Notes: generated from the letters alone by a model not told the origin. DNA of 51,884 nt from an uncultured Amylibacter sp. (GCA_905182285.1 CAJJAY010000004.1:1-51884); one strand, 5' to 3'; positions 35,014-45,184 are shown, counted from the first letter of the stretch. A program made the numbers and translations.

Positions 35014-35724
35014 ATGAAATTTGAAAGCTCCCTAATCAAGGGTACACTTATAAAGAGATATAAGCGTTTTTTAGCAGACGTCACGCTAGAAAATGGTTCG
35101 GTTGTCACTGTACACGTAGCTAATCCAGGTTCAATGCTTGAATTGGCAAAGCCTGGTACAAAAATATGGCTGGAACCAAATAATAATCCAAAAAGAAAAT
35201 TAAAATATTCATGGAAGCTTATTGAAATAGATAACACATTTATTGGAGTTGATACGAATTATGCTAATAAAGTAGTTAAAGAAGCTTTAGATAATAAGAC
35301 AATTGATATTAATTTTGATAAATATAAATCTGAAGTAAAATATGGAGAAAATTCTCGTATAGATTTTCTTCTTTATTTCAAAAAAGATCCTGAAATGTAT
35401 TTAGAAGTAAAAAGTGTTACGTTGTCTCGAAAAGAAGGCCTTGCAGAATTTCCTGATAGTATAACTCTTCGTGGTACCAAACATATGAATGAACTAGCTC
35501 AGAAAGTAAAAGAAGGTTATCAATCTACCATATTATTTCTAATACAGCGTTCAGATATTACTAAACTAAGTATAGCAAGTGATATTGATCCAAATTATCA
35601 AAAATCATATGATAATGCCATTGCAAATGGAGTAAAAGTTTTATGTTATGATTGTATTATCTCTAAAGACGGTATTGCCCTTGGCAAAAGACTAGACTTG
35701 GCAAATGTAATTAATTCTGTTTAA
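35014..35724 (+). CDS. sfsA: SfsA family DNA-binding/nuclease-like protein
   Basis: Family named for sugar-fermentation stimulation in E. coli; it has an OB-like N-terminus and a nuclease-like fold, with a DNA role suspected. Seen: LIKRYKRFLADVTLENG, HVANPGSMLELAKPGTKIWLE, NSRIDFLLY, YLEVKSVTL, AEFPDSITLRGTKHMNEL and the ILFLIQRSD block. I start at ATG 35014 (236 aa); the frame extends 31 codons upstream across the start of the divergent CinA-like gene, and that part is not SfsA-like. map lies 30 bp downstream. Confidence 0.93.
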   Translation: MKFESSLIKGTLIKRYKRFLADVTLENGSVVTVHVANPGSMLELAKPGTKIWLEPNNNPKRKLKYSWKLIEIDNTFIGVDTNYANKVVKEALDNKTIDINFDKYKSEVKYGENSRIDFLLYFKKDPEMYLEVKSVTLSRKEGLAEFPDSITLRGTKHMNELAQKVKEGYQSTILFLIQRSDITKLSIASDIDPNYQKSYDNAIANGVKVLCYDCIISKDGIALGKRLDLANVINSV

Positions 35725-35754
35725 CCAAAAAGAAATAAAAACAAGGTAAATATT

Positions 35755-36561
35755 GTGAATATCAAACCCAGATTAAATGCAGATGGTATTACTATTCATA
35801 CACCAGATGAATTTGAGGGTATGAGAAAATCTGGAGCACTGGCTGCTAAAATATTAGATATGATAACTGAATATGTTGTTCCTGGCGTAACAACTGAAGC
35901 ATTAGACAAGCTAATTCATGATTATATGATAAATGCAGGTGCTATACCAGCCACACTGGGATATCGTGGGTATACAAAATCATGCTGTATTTCGTTAAAC
36001 CATGTCGTTTGCCATGGAATACCTTCGGATAAAAAACTAAAAGACGGTGATATTCTTAATATTGATGTTACTTGCATACTTGATGGCTGGTTTGGAGACA
36101 CATCTCGTATGTACGTATGTGGGAAACTTTCAAGAAAAGCTGAGCGCTTAATAGATATAACTCATACCGCTTTAATGATTGGTATTGATCAAGTTAAGCC
36201 AGGAAATACATTTGGAGATATTGGAGCGGCAATACAGTCATACGTGGAAGCACAGCGGTGTTCTGTCGTTCGTGATTTCTGTGGCCATGGTTTAGGTAGA
36301 GTGTTTCACTCAGCACCTAATGTTGTACATTTTGGGCGGTGGGGTACAGGAGCAGTTTTAGAAGAAGGAATGTTTTTTACAATAGAGCCAATGGTAAACC
36401 TTGGTAAGCCACATACAAAAATATTGGCAGATGATTGGACTGCAGTAACTAAAGATAAGTCTTTGTCAGCGCAATTTGAGCACTCTATTGGTGTTACTTC
36501 AACTGGATATGAGATTTTTACTAGCTCACCATTAAATAAGTTTTATCCTACTTGGGATTAA
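35755..36561 (+). CDS. map: Methionine aminopeptidase, type I
   Basis: Removes the initiator methionine from new proteins. Metal ligands of the pita-bread fold are in place: Asp in NIDVTCILDGWFGDTSRMY (two Asp), His in FCGHGLGRVFHSAP, Glu in FFTIEPMVN and Glu in QFEHSIGVT. 268 aa, with no N-terminal zinc finger. Start is GTG 35755 with AAGG 8 nt upstream. sfsA-map adjacency is common in Alphaproteobacteria. The convergent secA ends 2 bp away, so the two mRNAs probably overlap. Confidence 0.97.
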   Translation: MNIKPRLNADGITIHTPDEFEGMRKSGALAAKILDMITEYVVPGVTTEALDKLIHDYMINAGAIPATLGYRGYTKSCCISLNHVVCHGIPSDKKLKDGDILNIDVTCILDGWFGDTSRMYVCGKLSRKAERLIDITHTALMIGIDQVKPGNTFGDIGAAIQSYVEAQRCSVVRDFCGHGLGRVFHSAPNVVHFGRWGTGAVLEEGMFFTIEPMVNLGKPHTKILADDWTAVTKDKSLSAQFEHSIGVTSTGYEIFTSSPLNKFYPTWD

Positions 36562-36563
36562 AT

Positions 36564-39407
36564 TTATTTTAATGCGCCATGACAGTGTTTAAACTTCTTG
36601 CCTGATTCACATAAACATTTATCGTTTCGACTTAAGGGTGGCCAAGTTTTTGGATTATTTTTATCAATTTCAGGTGGCTTTGGTGCCTCTAACTCAATAT
36701 CAATTCCGTAAGCTTCTTTTACACGAGCTTTAATTGCATTGATTTCCATTCCTTGACTTAATGCTGTTTGGATTTGCTGTTGCAAAGCAGCCATTTGCTG
36801 TTCTTGAGTTTGTGGCTGTAAGCGAGCCATCTGTTTTGTAATATCAGACCTTAAACCTTCAAGCATTGATTCAAAAAGTTCAAAAGATTCGTTCTTATAT
36901 TCGTTTAATGGATCACGATTTGCGTATCCACGCATTCCAACAACTGATCTTAGGTGCTCTAAAGTAATTAAATGTTCACGCCATTTTTGGTCTATTGTGC
37001 CTAATAGCAATTGTTTTTCTACAGAGCGTATATTATCTGAACCAATTCCTTTAATTTTATTTGCCATTTCTTCATCACCCGCTTTGCGAAGGCGATTAAT
37101 AATGTCTTCGTCATCAATACCTTCTTCAGCGGCCCAATCAGATATAGGTAAACTTAAACCTAGTGTTTCTTTAATTGATTGCTCAAGCCCTTCAATGTTC
37201 CATTGATCAGCATAAGACTTTGAAGGAATCGCTTCATCTACTAAATCTTCAATCACTTCATCTCGCATATCTTTGACAGTAATTGATAAGTCATCTGATT
37301 TCATAATTTCCAAACGTTGCTCAAATATTGCTTTTCGTTGATCGTTCATTACGTCATCAAATTTTAGTAATTGTTTTCTAACATCAAAATTCTGACCTTC
37401 CACTTTTGCTTGTGCGCGTTCTAGAGACTTATTAACCCAAGGATGGATAATAGCCTCACCTTCGTCCATTCCTAGTTTGCCAAGAACAGAATCTAATTTT
37501 TCTGAGCCAAAGATACGCATTAAATCATCTTCTAAAGATAAGAAAAACGCTGAGCGACCTGGGTCTCCTTGACGTCCCGAACGCCCACGTAATTGATTAT
37601 CTATGCGCCGGCTTTCATGTCGTTCTGTTGCAAGAACAAATAAACCACCAGAATCCAAGGCCACTTTTTTTGCTTTTTCTATTTCCTCAGTAACATCTTT
37701 ACGGATTTTTAATGGGTCAGATTTTTTTCCTGCTTTTTCTAACGCTGAAGTAATCCGAATCTCAAGATTTCCACCCAGCTGGATATCTGTTCCTCTACCT
37801 GCCATATTTGTTGCGATGGTGACTGCGCGGGGTACACCAGCATCTGCTATTATTGAAGCTTCTTGTTCATGAAAACGAGCATTAAGTATTTTATGAGATA
37901 TACCTGTTTTTGAAAATTCAGAAAAAGCATCTGAATAAGTCTTTAAGCTATTAATATCATTTTGCTTTTTTGCTTTTTTAGATTGCAACAGCAAATTATC
38001 AGAAATATCTTTTAATAATTTTTTATCATTTAAAAGGTTTGATAAGTATTCTGACTTTTCAATAGATGTTGTTCCAACTAAAATTGGCTGTTTATTTGAA
38101 TGGGCTTTACCAATTTCTTCTACGACTGCTGTAAATTTTTCATTTGCTGTACGATAAATTGCATCATGTTCGTCAAGTCGAGCTATTGGTCTGTTTGTAG
38201 GAACTTCAACTACGCCCAAGCCATATATTTCAGAAAATTCTTCAGCTTCAGTTAAAGCTGTACCTGTCATTCCAGCTAATTTATCATAGAGTCTAAAGTA
38301 ATTTTGGAAGGTAACAGATGCTAAAGTTACATTTTCAGCCTTTATATTTACACGTTCCTTTGCTTCAATTGCTTGGTGCAATCCATCAGACATTCTACGC
38401 CCAGACATCATCCTACCTGTAAATTCGTCAATAAGTACTACCTCATTGTCTTTTACAATATAATCTTTATCGCGTTTAAATAGCGTATGTGCACGTAAAC
38501 CTTGATTTATGTGATGTACTAAAGACGTACTTTCAGGATCATACAATGATTGTTCAGCAGGTAATAATTTTAACTCAAGCAAACGTTTTTCAACAAATTC
38601 ATTTCCATCATCTGTAAGAGATGATGAGCGTGACTTTTCATCTAGATCGTAATGTTCAGGTTGTAACTCAGGAATTAAGGCATCGATTGATTTATATAAC
38701 TCAGTTCTGTCTTCTGCTGGTCCTGAAATTATTAATGGAGTTCTAGCTTCATCAATAAGAATACTATCCACTTCATCAACAATAGCAAAATAATGATCCC
38801 TTTGGGCCATTTGTGCTAAATCAGACTTCATATTGTCACGTAAATAATCAAACCCTAATTCATTATTAGTAGCGTATGTAATATCACTTGCATATGCAGC
38901 TAATTTCGCTTCTTCTTCCATGTCAGGAACAACAATACCAGTAGTCATACCTAGAAAGCTGTATACCTTACCCATCCAATCTGCATCACGAGAAGCAAGA
39001 TAGTCGTTTACTGTAACAACGTGAACTCCTCTTCCTGTTAACGCATTTAAATATACAGGAAAAACGCCAACTAAAGTTTTACCTTCACCAGTTTTCATTT
39101 CTGAAATATTTCCTTGATGTAAAAATATTCCACCAATTAATTGTGTGTCATACGCGCGCAATCCTAGGGCCCTGAAAGCGGCCTCTCTTGCGTTAGCAAA
39201 AGCTTCTGGTAACAATTGATCTAGTGTTTCACCACCTGAAAGGCGCTCTTTAAATTCACTGGTTTTTTCCATAATTTGCTGATCAGATAATGCTTGATAA
39301 TCAGCCTCAAGTAAGTTGATTGCAGACACTAATGGCAAAGTGGCTTTAATTTTTCGATCATTTTTCGATCCAAATATTTTTTGAGCTACTTTTGTTAATC
39401 CGAGCAT
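36564..39407 (-). CDS. secA: Preprotein translocase ATPase SecA
   Basis: Motor of Sec-dependent export, partner of SecYEG and of SecB (also in this window). Nucleotide-binding domain 1 with KTGEGKT at 105-111 and [20 protein letters not shown] near 210. It is followed by the preprotein cross-linking domain, NBD2 ([39 protein letters not shown]), the helical scaffold and wing domains, and a C-terminal zinc-binding tail [14 protein letters not shown] that contacts SecB. 947 aa. Faces argJ across a 419-bp gap. Confidence 0.98.
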   Translation of the reverse strand: MLGLTKVAQKIFGSKNDRKIKATLPLVSAINLLEADYQALSDQQIMEKTSEFKERLSGGETLDQLLPEAFANAREAAFRALGLRAYDTQLIGGIFLHQGNISEMKTGEGKTLVGVFPVYLNALTGRGVHVVTVNDYLASRDADWMGKVYSFLGMTTGIVVPDMEEEAKLAAYASDITYATNNELGFDYLRDNMKSDLAQMAQRDHYFAIVDEVDSILIDEARTPLIISGPAEDRTELYKSIDALIPELQPEHYDLDEKSRSSSLTDDGNEFVEKRLLELKLLPAEQSLYDPESTSLVHHINQGLRAHTLFKRDKDYIVKDNEVVLIDEFTGRMMSGRRMSDGLHQAIEAKERVNIKAENVTLASVTFQNYFRLYDKLAGMTGTALTEAEEFSEIYGLGVVEVPTNRPIARLDEHDAIYRTANEKFTAVVEEIGKAHSNKQPILVGTTSIEKSEYLSNLLNDKKLLKDISDNLLLQSKKAKKQNDINSLKTYSDAFSEFSKTGISHKILNARFHEQEASIIADAGVPRAVTIATNMAGRGTDIQLGGNLEIRITSALEKAGKKSDPLKIRKDVTEEIEKAKKVALDSGGLFVLATERHESRRIDNQLRGRSGRQGDPGRSAFFLSLEDDLMRIFGSEKLDSVLGKLGMDEGEAIIHPWVNKSLERAQAKVEGQNFDVRKQLLKFDDVMNDQRKAIFEQRLEIMKSDDLSITVKDMRDEVIEDLVDEAIPSKSYADQWNIEGLEQSIKETLGLSLPISDWAAEEGIDDEDIINRLRKAGDEEMANKIKGIGSDNIRSVEKQLLLGTIDQKWREHLITLEHLRSVVGMRGYANRDPLNEYKNESFELFESMLEGLRSDITKQMARLQPQTQEQQMAALQQQIQTALSQGMEINAIKARVKEAYGIDIELEAPKPPEIDKNNPKTWPPLSRNDKCLCESGKKFKHCHGALK

Positions 39408-39826
39408 TACTTACATTCCTTACTGGTGCCAAAATTTAATGACAAACTGATGTGATATTAAAACCATTTTCTCTTCATTGCTCTTGTAGGGCTATATAAA
39501 GCCACTTAATAAGATCATAAAGAAATAGATTCCTTACAAAAACGTCAGAAAAAACATGTAAGCAGGTGTTTCAGTACTGTCAACGTCACCTTAGCAAAAG
39601 GTATAAGATTACACTATAAAAGATTAGTATAAGTGAAGAGACTTTATGATTTTTATCAAGAAAATATTATTTTTGTATAAACGCCATAAAATAATGATTT
39701 GGTAGAAATCAAAATTAAGGAAAAAAATTAATAGATTTCAAAAAATAAATAAAATAGATATCTTTAAACCACCATTTAACTTTAAAGAAATTTTTTATAT
39801 TGAATTTTTGAATTAAGGATTAAATT
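39408..39826. other. 419-bp AT-rich gap between secA and argJ
   Basis: No supportable gene. It must hold the divergent secA and argJ promoters, but I cannot fix boxes in such AT-rich DNA. A short ATG frame of 19 codons (39646-39705) has a fair ribosome site but no recognisable product. In related genomes a peptidyl-prolyl isomerase gene often lies here; no trace of one was seen. Confidence 0.6.
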
Positions 39827-41134
39827 TTGAAAAATAATAAAACAATTGATCAATTAGAAGCAGAGCTTAAGGGCCTAAAAGCTAAGTATCATATAAAAAA
39901 GATTTCCCCATTAGCACCAAAGGATGGGTTTCCAAAACTACCAGTTATTAAAGGTGTTCGCTACGCTTCAACAGCAGCAAATATTAAATACTCAGACCGT
40001 GATGATGTCATGCTAATAGAATGCATACAGGGGAGTTCTATTGGAGGTGTATTTACACGTTCAAGTACAAGATCTGCAAGTGTATTAGATTGCCAAAAAA
40101 AACTAAAAATTAATTCAAGTAACTCTCCAATAGCAATATTAGTTAATTCAGGTAATTCTAATGCATTTACAGGTTCATATGGTGAAAAATCCGTATCAAA
40201 GATTTGTGAAGCCATATCTAATGAATTAAAAATCCCAACTAATTCTATATTTACATCCTCAACGGGTGTCATTGGTGAAAAACTACTTCATGAAAAGATT
40301 ATAAAAAAAATTCAAGAATTAAAATTTAATTTAAATAAAAATTCTGCCGAATCTGCTGCTCGAGCAATAATGACAACAGATACTTTTCCAAAGGGAGCAG
40401 GTAGTTCGTTTTTAATAAGTGGGTGCCCTGTAAACATTGCTGGCTTTGCAAAAGGTTCAGGAATGATCTCACCAGATATGGCTACTATGTTAGTTTATAT
40501 TTTTACAGACGTATCAATTGAAAAAAATATACTGCAAAATATTTTAACCAAAATTAACGAAAAAACTTTCAATTCTATTACAGTAGATAGTGATACATCA
40601 ACATCTGATAGCTTGATAATTGTAGCAACAGGGCAATCAGATTGTAAAAAAATTACAGATGAGTTTAGCGCTGAAGCGTTGAAATTTACTGATGAGTTAC
40701 ATGCTATAATGTCTAATTTATCAAAACAGGTGGTTCGAGATGGAGAGGGAGCATCAAAATTTTTAGAGATATTAATTAATGGCGCTGTATCTGATTCATC
40801 AGCAAAAACTGTTGGCCTTGCCATTGCAAACTCGCCACTCATTAAAACAGCACTTGCGGGAGAAGACCCTAATTGGGGAAGGGTTGTAATGGGAGTCGGA
40901 AAATCAGGAGAACCCGCAGATCGAGATAAAATTTCTATCTGGTTTGGTAACATTTTAGTTGCAGAAAATGGCTGGGTTGCTCCAAGCTATAATGAGAGTT
41001 TAGGGCAAAATTATATGAAAAATGAAGATTTAAAAATTACAGTAGATTTAGGTGTTGGCAATGGAAGTTCTACAGTTTGGACGTGTGATCTGACTCATCA
41101 ATATGTTGCAATAAACGCAGATTATAGATCATGA
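39827..41134 (+). CDS. argJ: Bifunctional ornithine acetyltransferase/N-acetylglutamate synthase
   Basis: Recycles the acetyl group from N-acetylornithine to glutamate in arginine synthesis. It is made as one chain that cleaves itself before the Thr in MISPDMATML (near residue 215). Also seen: NSGNSNAFTG, TSSTGVIGEKL, TVDSDTSTSD, EDPNWGRVVMGVGKSG and the C-terminal DLTHQYVAINADYRS. 435 aa. Start is TTG 39827 with AAGGA 7 nt upstream; the N-terminal ~30 residues are a longer charged leader than in many ArgJ. Overlaps mutT by 4 bp. Whether it is mono- or bifunctional cannot be told from this alone. Confidence 0.96.
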   Translation: MKNNKTIDQLEAELKGLKAKYHIKKISPLAPKDGFPKLPVIKGVRYASTAANIKYSDRDDVMLIECIQGSSIGGVFTRSSTRSASVLDCQKKLKINSSNSPIAILVNSGNSNAFTGSYGEKSVSKICEAISNELKIPTNSIFTSSTGVIGEKLLHEKIIKKIQELKFNLNKNSAESAARAIMTTDTFPKGAGSSFLISGCPVNIAGFAKGSGMISPDMATMLVYIFTDVSIEKNILQNILTKINEKTFNSITVDSDTSTSDSLIIVATGQSDCKKITDEFSAEALKFTDELHAIMSNLSKQVVRDGEGASKFLEILINGAVSDSSAKTVGLAIANSPLIKTALAGEDPNWGRVVMGVGKSGEPADRDKISIWFGNILVAENGWVAPSYNESLGQNYMKNEDLKITVDLGVGNGSSTVWTCDLTHQYVAINADYRS

Positions 41135-41529
41135 AAATGGTATTAGTATCAGCGGTTGCACTTATTGACCGCGATGGGCGAGTGTTATTAGCAAAAAGAC
41201 CCAAAGGTAAATCTATGGAGGGTTTGTGGGAATTTCCAGGTGGTAAGGTTGAAGCAATGGAAACGCCAGAGATTGCGCTTATACGTGAGTTAAAAGAAGA
41301 AATTGGTATTGATACTTGGTCTAGTTGTTTGGCACCATTAACATTTGCTAGCCATAGCTATGAAGATTTTCATTTATTAATGCCTGTGTTTATATGTAGA
41401 AAATGGAACGGAATTGTATCACCTCAAGAAGGGCAAGAACTAGCTTGGGTTGAGCCAAAAAAACTTCGTGATTATCCTATGCCAGCAGCTGATTTACCTC
41501 TAATCTCAGTTTTGCGTGACTTTTTATAG
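41131..41529 (+). CDS. mutT: (Deoxy)nucleoside triphosphate pyrophosphohydrolase MutT (8-oxo-dGTPase)
   Basis: Removes 8-oxo-dGTP from the nucleotide pool, preventing A:T to C:G transversions. The Nudix box starts at GGKVEAMETPEIALIREL and runs to KEEIGI (about residues 38-60), preceded by LWEFPGG. 132 aa, as in E. coli. ATGA overlap with argJ. argJ-mutT pairing downstream of the secA divergence is a known alphaproteobacterial order. Nudix paralogues exist, but length and the KSMEGLWEFPGGK block fit MutT well. Confidence 0.93.
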   Translation: MKMVLVSAVALIDRDGRVLLAKRPKGKSMEGLWEFPGGKVEAMETPEIALIRELKEEIGIDTWSSCLAPLTFASHSYEDFHLLMPVFICRKWNGIVSPQEGQELAWVEPKKLRDYPMPAADLPLISVLRDFL

Positions 41530-41551
41530 TTAAAAAAATAAATCTAATTAT

Positions 41552-42580
41552 TTAGTCTACCCATCCAGACAATTCATTTTTTAAAATACCCATCATCATT
41601 TTAATATGATCATCGCTATCATTTAAGCATTCAATATATGTAAAAGTTTCTCCTCCAGCTTCTTCAAAGCTTTCAAATATTTCTTCATTTATCTCTTCAA
41701 GGGTTTCTACACAATCAGATGAAAAAGCCGGTGACATAATTGCAATATTTTTCTTTCCACCCTCAGCCAATCGCGCAACCTCTTCAACGGTATATGGTTG
41801 AAGCCATTTCTCAGGCCCAAATTTAGATTGGAACGTGGTTTTAATATCTGTATCTTCCCATCCCAAAGCTTCCTTCAAAAGGCGTGTAGTTTTCTGACAT
41901 TGGCAATGATACGGGTCACCTTCCATCAGATAGCGAACTGGAACGCCGTGATATGAACAAACTAAAATATCAGGTTTTTTTTCTAAAGATTTGTATTTCT
42001 TTTTCACGGAATTTGCTAATGCATTTATGTAAAGTGGATTGTCAAAATAAGCAGGCACAGTTCTTATGGATGGTTGCCAATTCATTTTCATTAAAGTTCT
42101 AAACGCTTCATCATTTGCCGTTGCAGTAGTTGGCCCAGCATATTGTGGGTAAAGAGGAAAAAAAACTAGTTTTTCTACACCCTGATCTTTTAATTTTTTT
42201 ATGACACTTCCTGTAGATGGATTACCATACCGCATTGCAAAATCTACAATAACATTATCACCATAAGTTAATTCTATTTCTTTCTTTACCGCGTTTGCCT
42301 GTAAACGAGTTGTTGTTAGTAAAGGGCTTTCGTTTAATTCGTTATTCCATATTGATCTGTATGCTGCTCCAGAAGAAAACGGGCGTCTAGTTAAAATTAT
42401 CCCTTGGAGAAGTGGTTGCCAAAGCCAAGCAGAGTAATCAACAACACGTTTATCTGATAAAAACTCAGATAGGTATCTTCGCATTGACCAATAATCTGTA
42501 GCGTCAGGAGTTCCTAGGTTAGCTAATACAATACCTATTTTTGCAGGCTTTATTTTTGGATGATCGGTAGGTAAGTTCAT
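41552..42580 (-). CDS. hemH: Ferrochelatase
   Basis: Inserts Fe2+ into protoporphyrin IX, the last step of heme synthesis. Family blocks: VLANLGTPDATDYWSMRRYLSEFLSD, FPLYPQYAGPTTATA, the active-site His in VCSYHGVPVRY, DPYHCQCQKTTRLL, TTFQSKFGPEKWLQPYT and SPAFSSDCVETLEEI with the metal-site Glu. 342 aa. It receives the product of HemJ, also in this window but 23 kb away. Convergent with mutT; the methyltransferase gene is 51 bp upstream on the same strand. Confidence 0.97.
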   Translation of the reverse strand: MNLPTDHPKIKPAKIGIVLANLGTPDATDYWSMRRYLSEFLSDKRVVDYSAWLWQPLLQGIILTRRPFSSGAAYRSIWNNELNESPLLTTTRLQANAVKKEIELTYGDNVIVDFAMRYGNPSTGSVIKKLKDQGVEKLVFFPLYPQYAGPTTATANDEAFRTLMKMNWQPSIRTVPAYFDNPLYINALANSVKKKYKSLEKKPDILVCSYHGVPVRYLMEGDPYHCQCQKTTRLLKEALGWEDTDIKTTFQSKFGPEKWLQPYTVEEVARLAEGGKKNIAIMSPAFSSDCVETLEEINEEIFESFEEAGGETFTYIECLNDSDDHIKMMMGILKNELSGWVD

Positions 42581-42631
42581 TTTTTTTCCTGCTACTTATT
42601 TATGTTACACATAGACTTGATTTTTATTATA

Positions 42632-43456
42632 TCAATCTTTTTCTGGGTTACTTTCTATAGTTCCCAATACATCAGCTAAGCGCACCTTTGCTGATCCGGG
42701 GGCTAATGGTTTCTGTTGGGTGCTAGAAGGTGCCCAACCAGTTAAGAAAATCAATTCAAACGTTGAAATTATTCTTCCATCTTCATCACTAAAATTATTA
42801 ACGTACTGATTTGTAACTTCTTTTAGTAATTTTTTAGACATTATTTTTTTTGTGCGATTTGAAATAATATTAGTTTCAGCCATCCCTCTTAAATCATGCA
42901 TTAAATTTATTGGTGATTTATAACTAACATTTAATTTTATATTGTCTGCCACTGGTAATGCTAATCCAGCACGCTGCAATAGGCTACCTAAATCACGTAT
43001 TTCACCCATTGGCGCAATTCGTGGTGATATTCCATTTAGGATTTTACTTTCAGCATGTGCAAAAGCAATTCTTAATTCTGATAAAGTTTGGCCACCAAAA
43101 AAAACAGATATGACTAGTCCGTCGGGTTTTAACGCTCGGTTAATTTGTATTAATTGCCCAACGGGATCGTTTGCCCAATGCATAGACATAGCATGAATAA
43201 TTAAGTCATAGTTTTTATCACTAAAGTCTATCAGATCTCCATCAATTATGCATGTTGCATCGATCTTTAATTCTTTTGCCCAACGCTTCGCTCTGTGGCC
43301 TATTATCGCAATTTTTTTGAAATCTCTTTTAATTTCTAAGAGCCGTTCCTTTACTTCAGCAATAGCTTTTTCATGAATAAACCAGGCACTTTCTTTTGTC
43401 CTATTTCTTCGCAAAGTCAATATTTCATAATCAAATAGTTTTGGCGGTAAAGTCAT
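42632..43456 (-). CDS. NDUFAF5/BioC-like SAM-dependent methyltransferase, degenerate motif I
   Basis: 274 aa; similar in layout to the mitochondrial complex I assembly factor NDUFAF5, an arginine hydroxylase of methyltransferase fold. It opens with LFDYEILTLRRNRT; has the DLIIHAMSMHWANDPVGQL block; then INRALKPDGLVISVFFGGQTLSELR; and ends with FLTGWAPSSTQQKPLAPGSAKVRLADVL, which is specific to this group. The usual glycine-rich SAM motif I (D-x-G-x-G) is replaced by IAIIGHRAKRWAKEL, lacking the glycines. Divergent from grxC, as in many Alphaproteobacteria. Catalytic status uncertain. Confidence 0.8.
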   Translation of the reverse strand: MTLPPKLFDYEILTLRRNRTKESAWFIHEKAIAEVKERLLEIKRDFKKIAIIGHRAKRWAKELKIDATCIIDGDLIDFSDKNYDLIIHAMSMHWANDPVGQLIQINRALKPDGLVISVFFGGQTLSELRIAFAHAESKILNGISPRIAPMGEIRDLGSLLQRAGLALPVADNIKLNVSYKSPINLMHDLRGMAETNIISNRTKKIMSKKLLKEVTNQYVNNFSDEDGRIISTFELIFLTGWAPSSTQQKPLAPGSAKVRLADVLGTIESNPEKD

Positions 43457-43659
43457 AAATATTTATTTTCCATCGATAATCTAAATTAGAATTTAAATTT
43501 TCACATTATTATTAATCTCTGATATACAAAATAAATAAGAAGAAAAATATATAATTTTTATTTAATTAGTTTGATTTGAATGATTTAAAAAGAAGTGTTA
43601 CCTCGTGTATATTAAGTATTCAAGTAAATACAGATAAACAGTTCCTTGGAGTAATTTTT

Positions 43660-43917
43660 ATGAATAAAGTTGAAATTTATACTGGTAATTTATGTGGCTT
43701 CTGTACTGCAGCAAAACGCTTATTAGATAAAAAAGGTGCAAATTTTTCTGAAATTAATATTCATAATGATAAAGAAAAACGTGCTGAAATGATGCAAAGA
43801 TCAAATGGTGGAAGAACCGTTCCACAAGTATTTATTAACAACATTCATGTAGGTGGTTGTGATGAATTATATGATCTTGAAAATATGGGTCATTTAGATA
43901 AATTGTTGCTAGCGTAA
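43660..43917 (+). CDS. grxC: Glutaredoxin 3 (CGFC active site)
   Basis: Small glutathione-dependent oxidoreductase, 85 aa. The active site is Cys12-Gly-Phe-Cys15, with the cis-Pro motif RTVPQVFINN and the glutathione-site GGCDELYDLE. Most GrxC proteins have CPYC, so the active-site middle residues are unusual. I start at ATG 43660 with GGAG 7 nt upstream; the frame is open 28 codons further up, but those residues are not glutaredoxin-like. The last base of its stop codon is the first of the MarR gene's start (TAATG). Confidence 0.93.
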   Translation: MNKVEIYTGNLCGFCTAAKRLLDKKGANFSEINIHNDKEKRAEMMQRSNGGRTVPQVFINNIHVGGCDELYDLENMGHLDKLLLA

Positions 43918-44357
43918 TGAATGAAGGATCAAATGAAGATTTAATTACAGTTTCTTTATTTTCAGAAGTTTTAGCATCTGAACAGTTAATGCGAGGACGA
44001 TTATCAAGAGCTCTTCCTAAAGGTATGGAACTTTCACATTTTGTGATGTTAAACTATTTAAGTTGGCAAAATAGAGAGCGTAGTCCGGCTGAACTTGCAC
44101 GTACTTTTAATCTAACAAAAGGTGCATTAACAAATACATTGAGTAAACTAGAAAAATATGGATACATCCACATTCGCCCAGATTGGGATGACGCTAGAAA
44201 AAAGCTGGTTTTAATATCAAATGCCGGTGATCGTGCCAGGGATGAGTCTGTTTTAGCAATTACACCTGTCCTAGAAGATGTCATGTCTAAGTTAGACAAA
44301 AATAAATTACGGGATGGTTTAAGATTCTTACGTGAATTACGTGAAGCGCTTGATTAA
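43917..44357 (+). CDS. MarR family transcriptional regulator
   Basis: 146-residue winged-helix regulator: ELSHFVMLNYLSWQNRERSPAELARTFNLTKGALTNTLSKLEKYGYIHIRPDWDDARKKLVLIS covers the DNA-binding domain, with the D-x-R-x-K wing. Ligand and targets are unknown. It is translationally coupled to grxC, so it might respond to redox or thiol stress; that is inference, and no Cys is seen in the protein to suggest direct thiol sensing. ubiG converges 34 bp downstream. Confidence 0.88.
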   Translation: MNEGSNEDLITVSLFSEVLASEQLMRGRLSRALPKGMELSHFVMLNYLSWQNRERSPAELARTFNLTKGALTNTLSKLEKYGYIHIRPDWDDARKKLVLISNAGDRARDESVLAITPVLEDVMSKLDKNKLRDGLRFLRELREALD

Positions 44358-44391
44358 AATATATTGGCTTTTAAAATATTTTAATTACAGA

Positions 44392-45138
44392 TTATGAATT
44401 TATACTAGCCGTAACATAATTAACTGATAAATCATTATTTGAAATAGACCAATCCCACTTTAAGGGATTAAAAACAAAACCTTTGCGATCAACAGGATTT
44501 AAACCTGAATTTTTTATCAGATCAAATAATTCATCAGGTGTTATGAATTTACTCCAGTCATGTGTTCCTTTTGGAAGCCATCTCATTATATGCTCTGCAC
44601 CAATAATAGCCATTAAATAACTTTTAGGATTTCTATTTATAGTTGAACAAATCATTAGTCCATTTGGTTTAAGTAACTGTCTACAAGCTGTTAAAAAACC
44701 AAGTGGATCTGCTACATGTTCAATAACTTCCATGTTTAAAATAACATCAAAAGTATCACCACTTTCAGTTATTTTTTCTGCACTAGTGTGGCGGTAATCA
44801 ATTTCTAGACCGGATTGTTGTGCATGAATTTGTGCTACAGGAATGTTTCTCTCTGCAGCATCAGCGCCTACGACATCTGCACCCAATCGTGCCATAGGTT
44901 CTGATAACAATCCTCCACCACACCCAATATCAAGAATTTTAAGACCTTTAAATGGTTTATCAGTTGTAATATCGCGAGCAAATTCTGCGGCAATTTGGTC
45001 TACAATATAATCTAATCTGGTAGGGTTAAGCATATGCAAAGGTTTAAATTTACCATCAGTATCCCACCATTCGGCTGCCATAGCTTCAAATTTAGCTACT
45101 TCATGCGGATCAATTGTATTCGTTCTGGACATTGACAT
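44392..45138 (-). CDS. ubiG: Ubiquinone biosynthesis O-methyltransferase UbiG
   Basis: Performs both O-methylations in ubiquinone synthesis. 248 aa. N-terminal [29 protein letters not shown] is the UbiG signature; the SAM motif [25 protein letters not shown] is intact; later [40 protein letters not shown]. Two possible starts two codons apart (45138, 45132). Its promoter would lie in the 46-bp gap to the divergent iminopeptidase gene. Confidence 0.97.
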   Translation of the reverse strand: MSMSRTNTIDPHEVAKFEAMAAEWWDTDGKFKPLHMLNPTRLDYIVDQIAAEFARDITTDKPFKGLKILDIGCGGGLLSEPMARLGADVVGADAAERNIPVAQIHAQQSGLEIDYRHTSAEKITESGDTFDVILNMEVIEHVADPLGFLTACRQLLKPNGLMICSTINRNPKSYLMAIIGAEHIMRWLPKGTHDWSKFITPDELFDLIKNSGLNPVDRKGFVFNPLKWDWSISNNDLSVNYVTASINS

Positions 45139-45184
45139 AGGCTTTCAAAAGGACATGCTTAAACTATGAACTATATATAGAGCA

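Noticed and set aside
39646-39705. 19-codon frame in the secA-argJ gap, possible secretion-monitor peptide
   Set aside because: Hydrophobic and basic as AT-rich DNA tends to encode; no arrest motif recognised. Kept only as a note.
44354-44384. A/T-only stem (9 bp) between grxC-marR and ubiG
   Set aside because: Low stability and no T run; cannot be told from chance in this composition.
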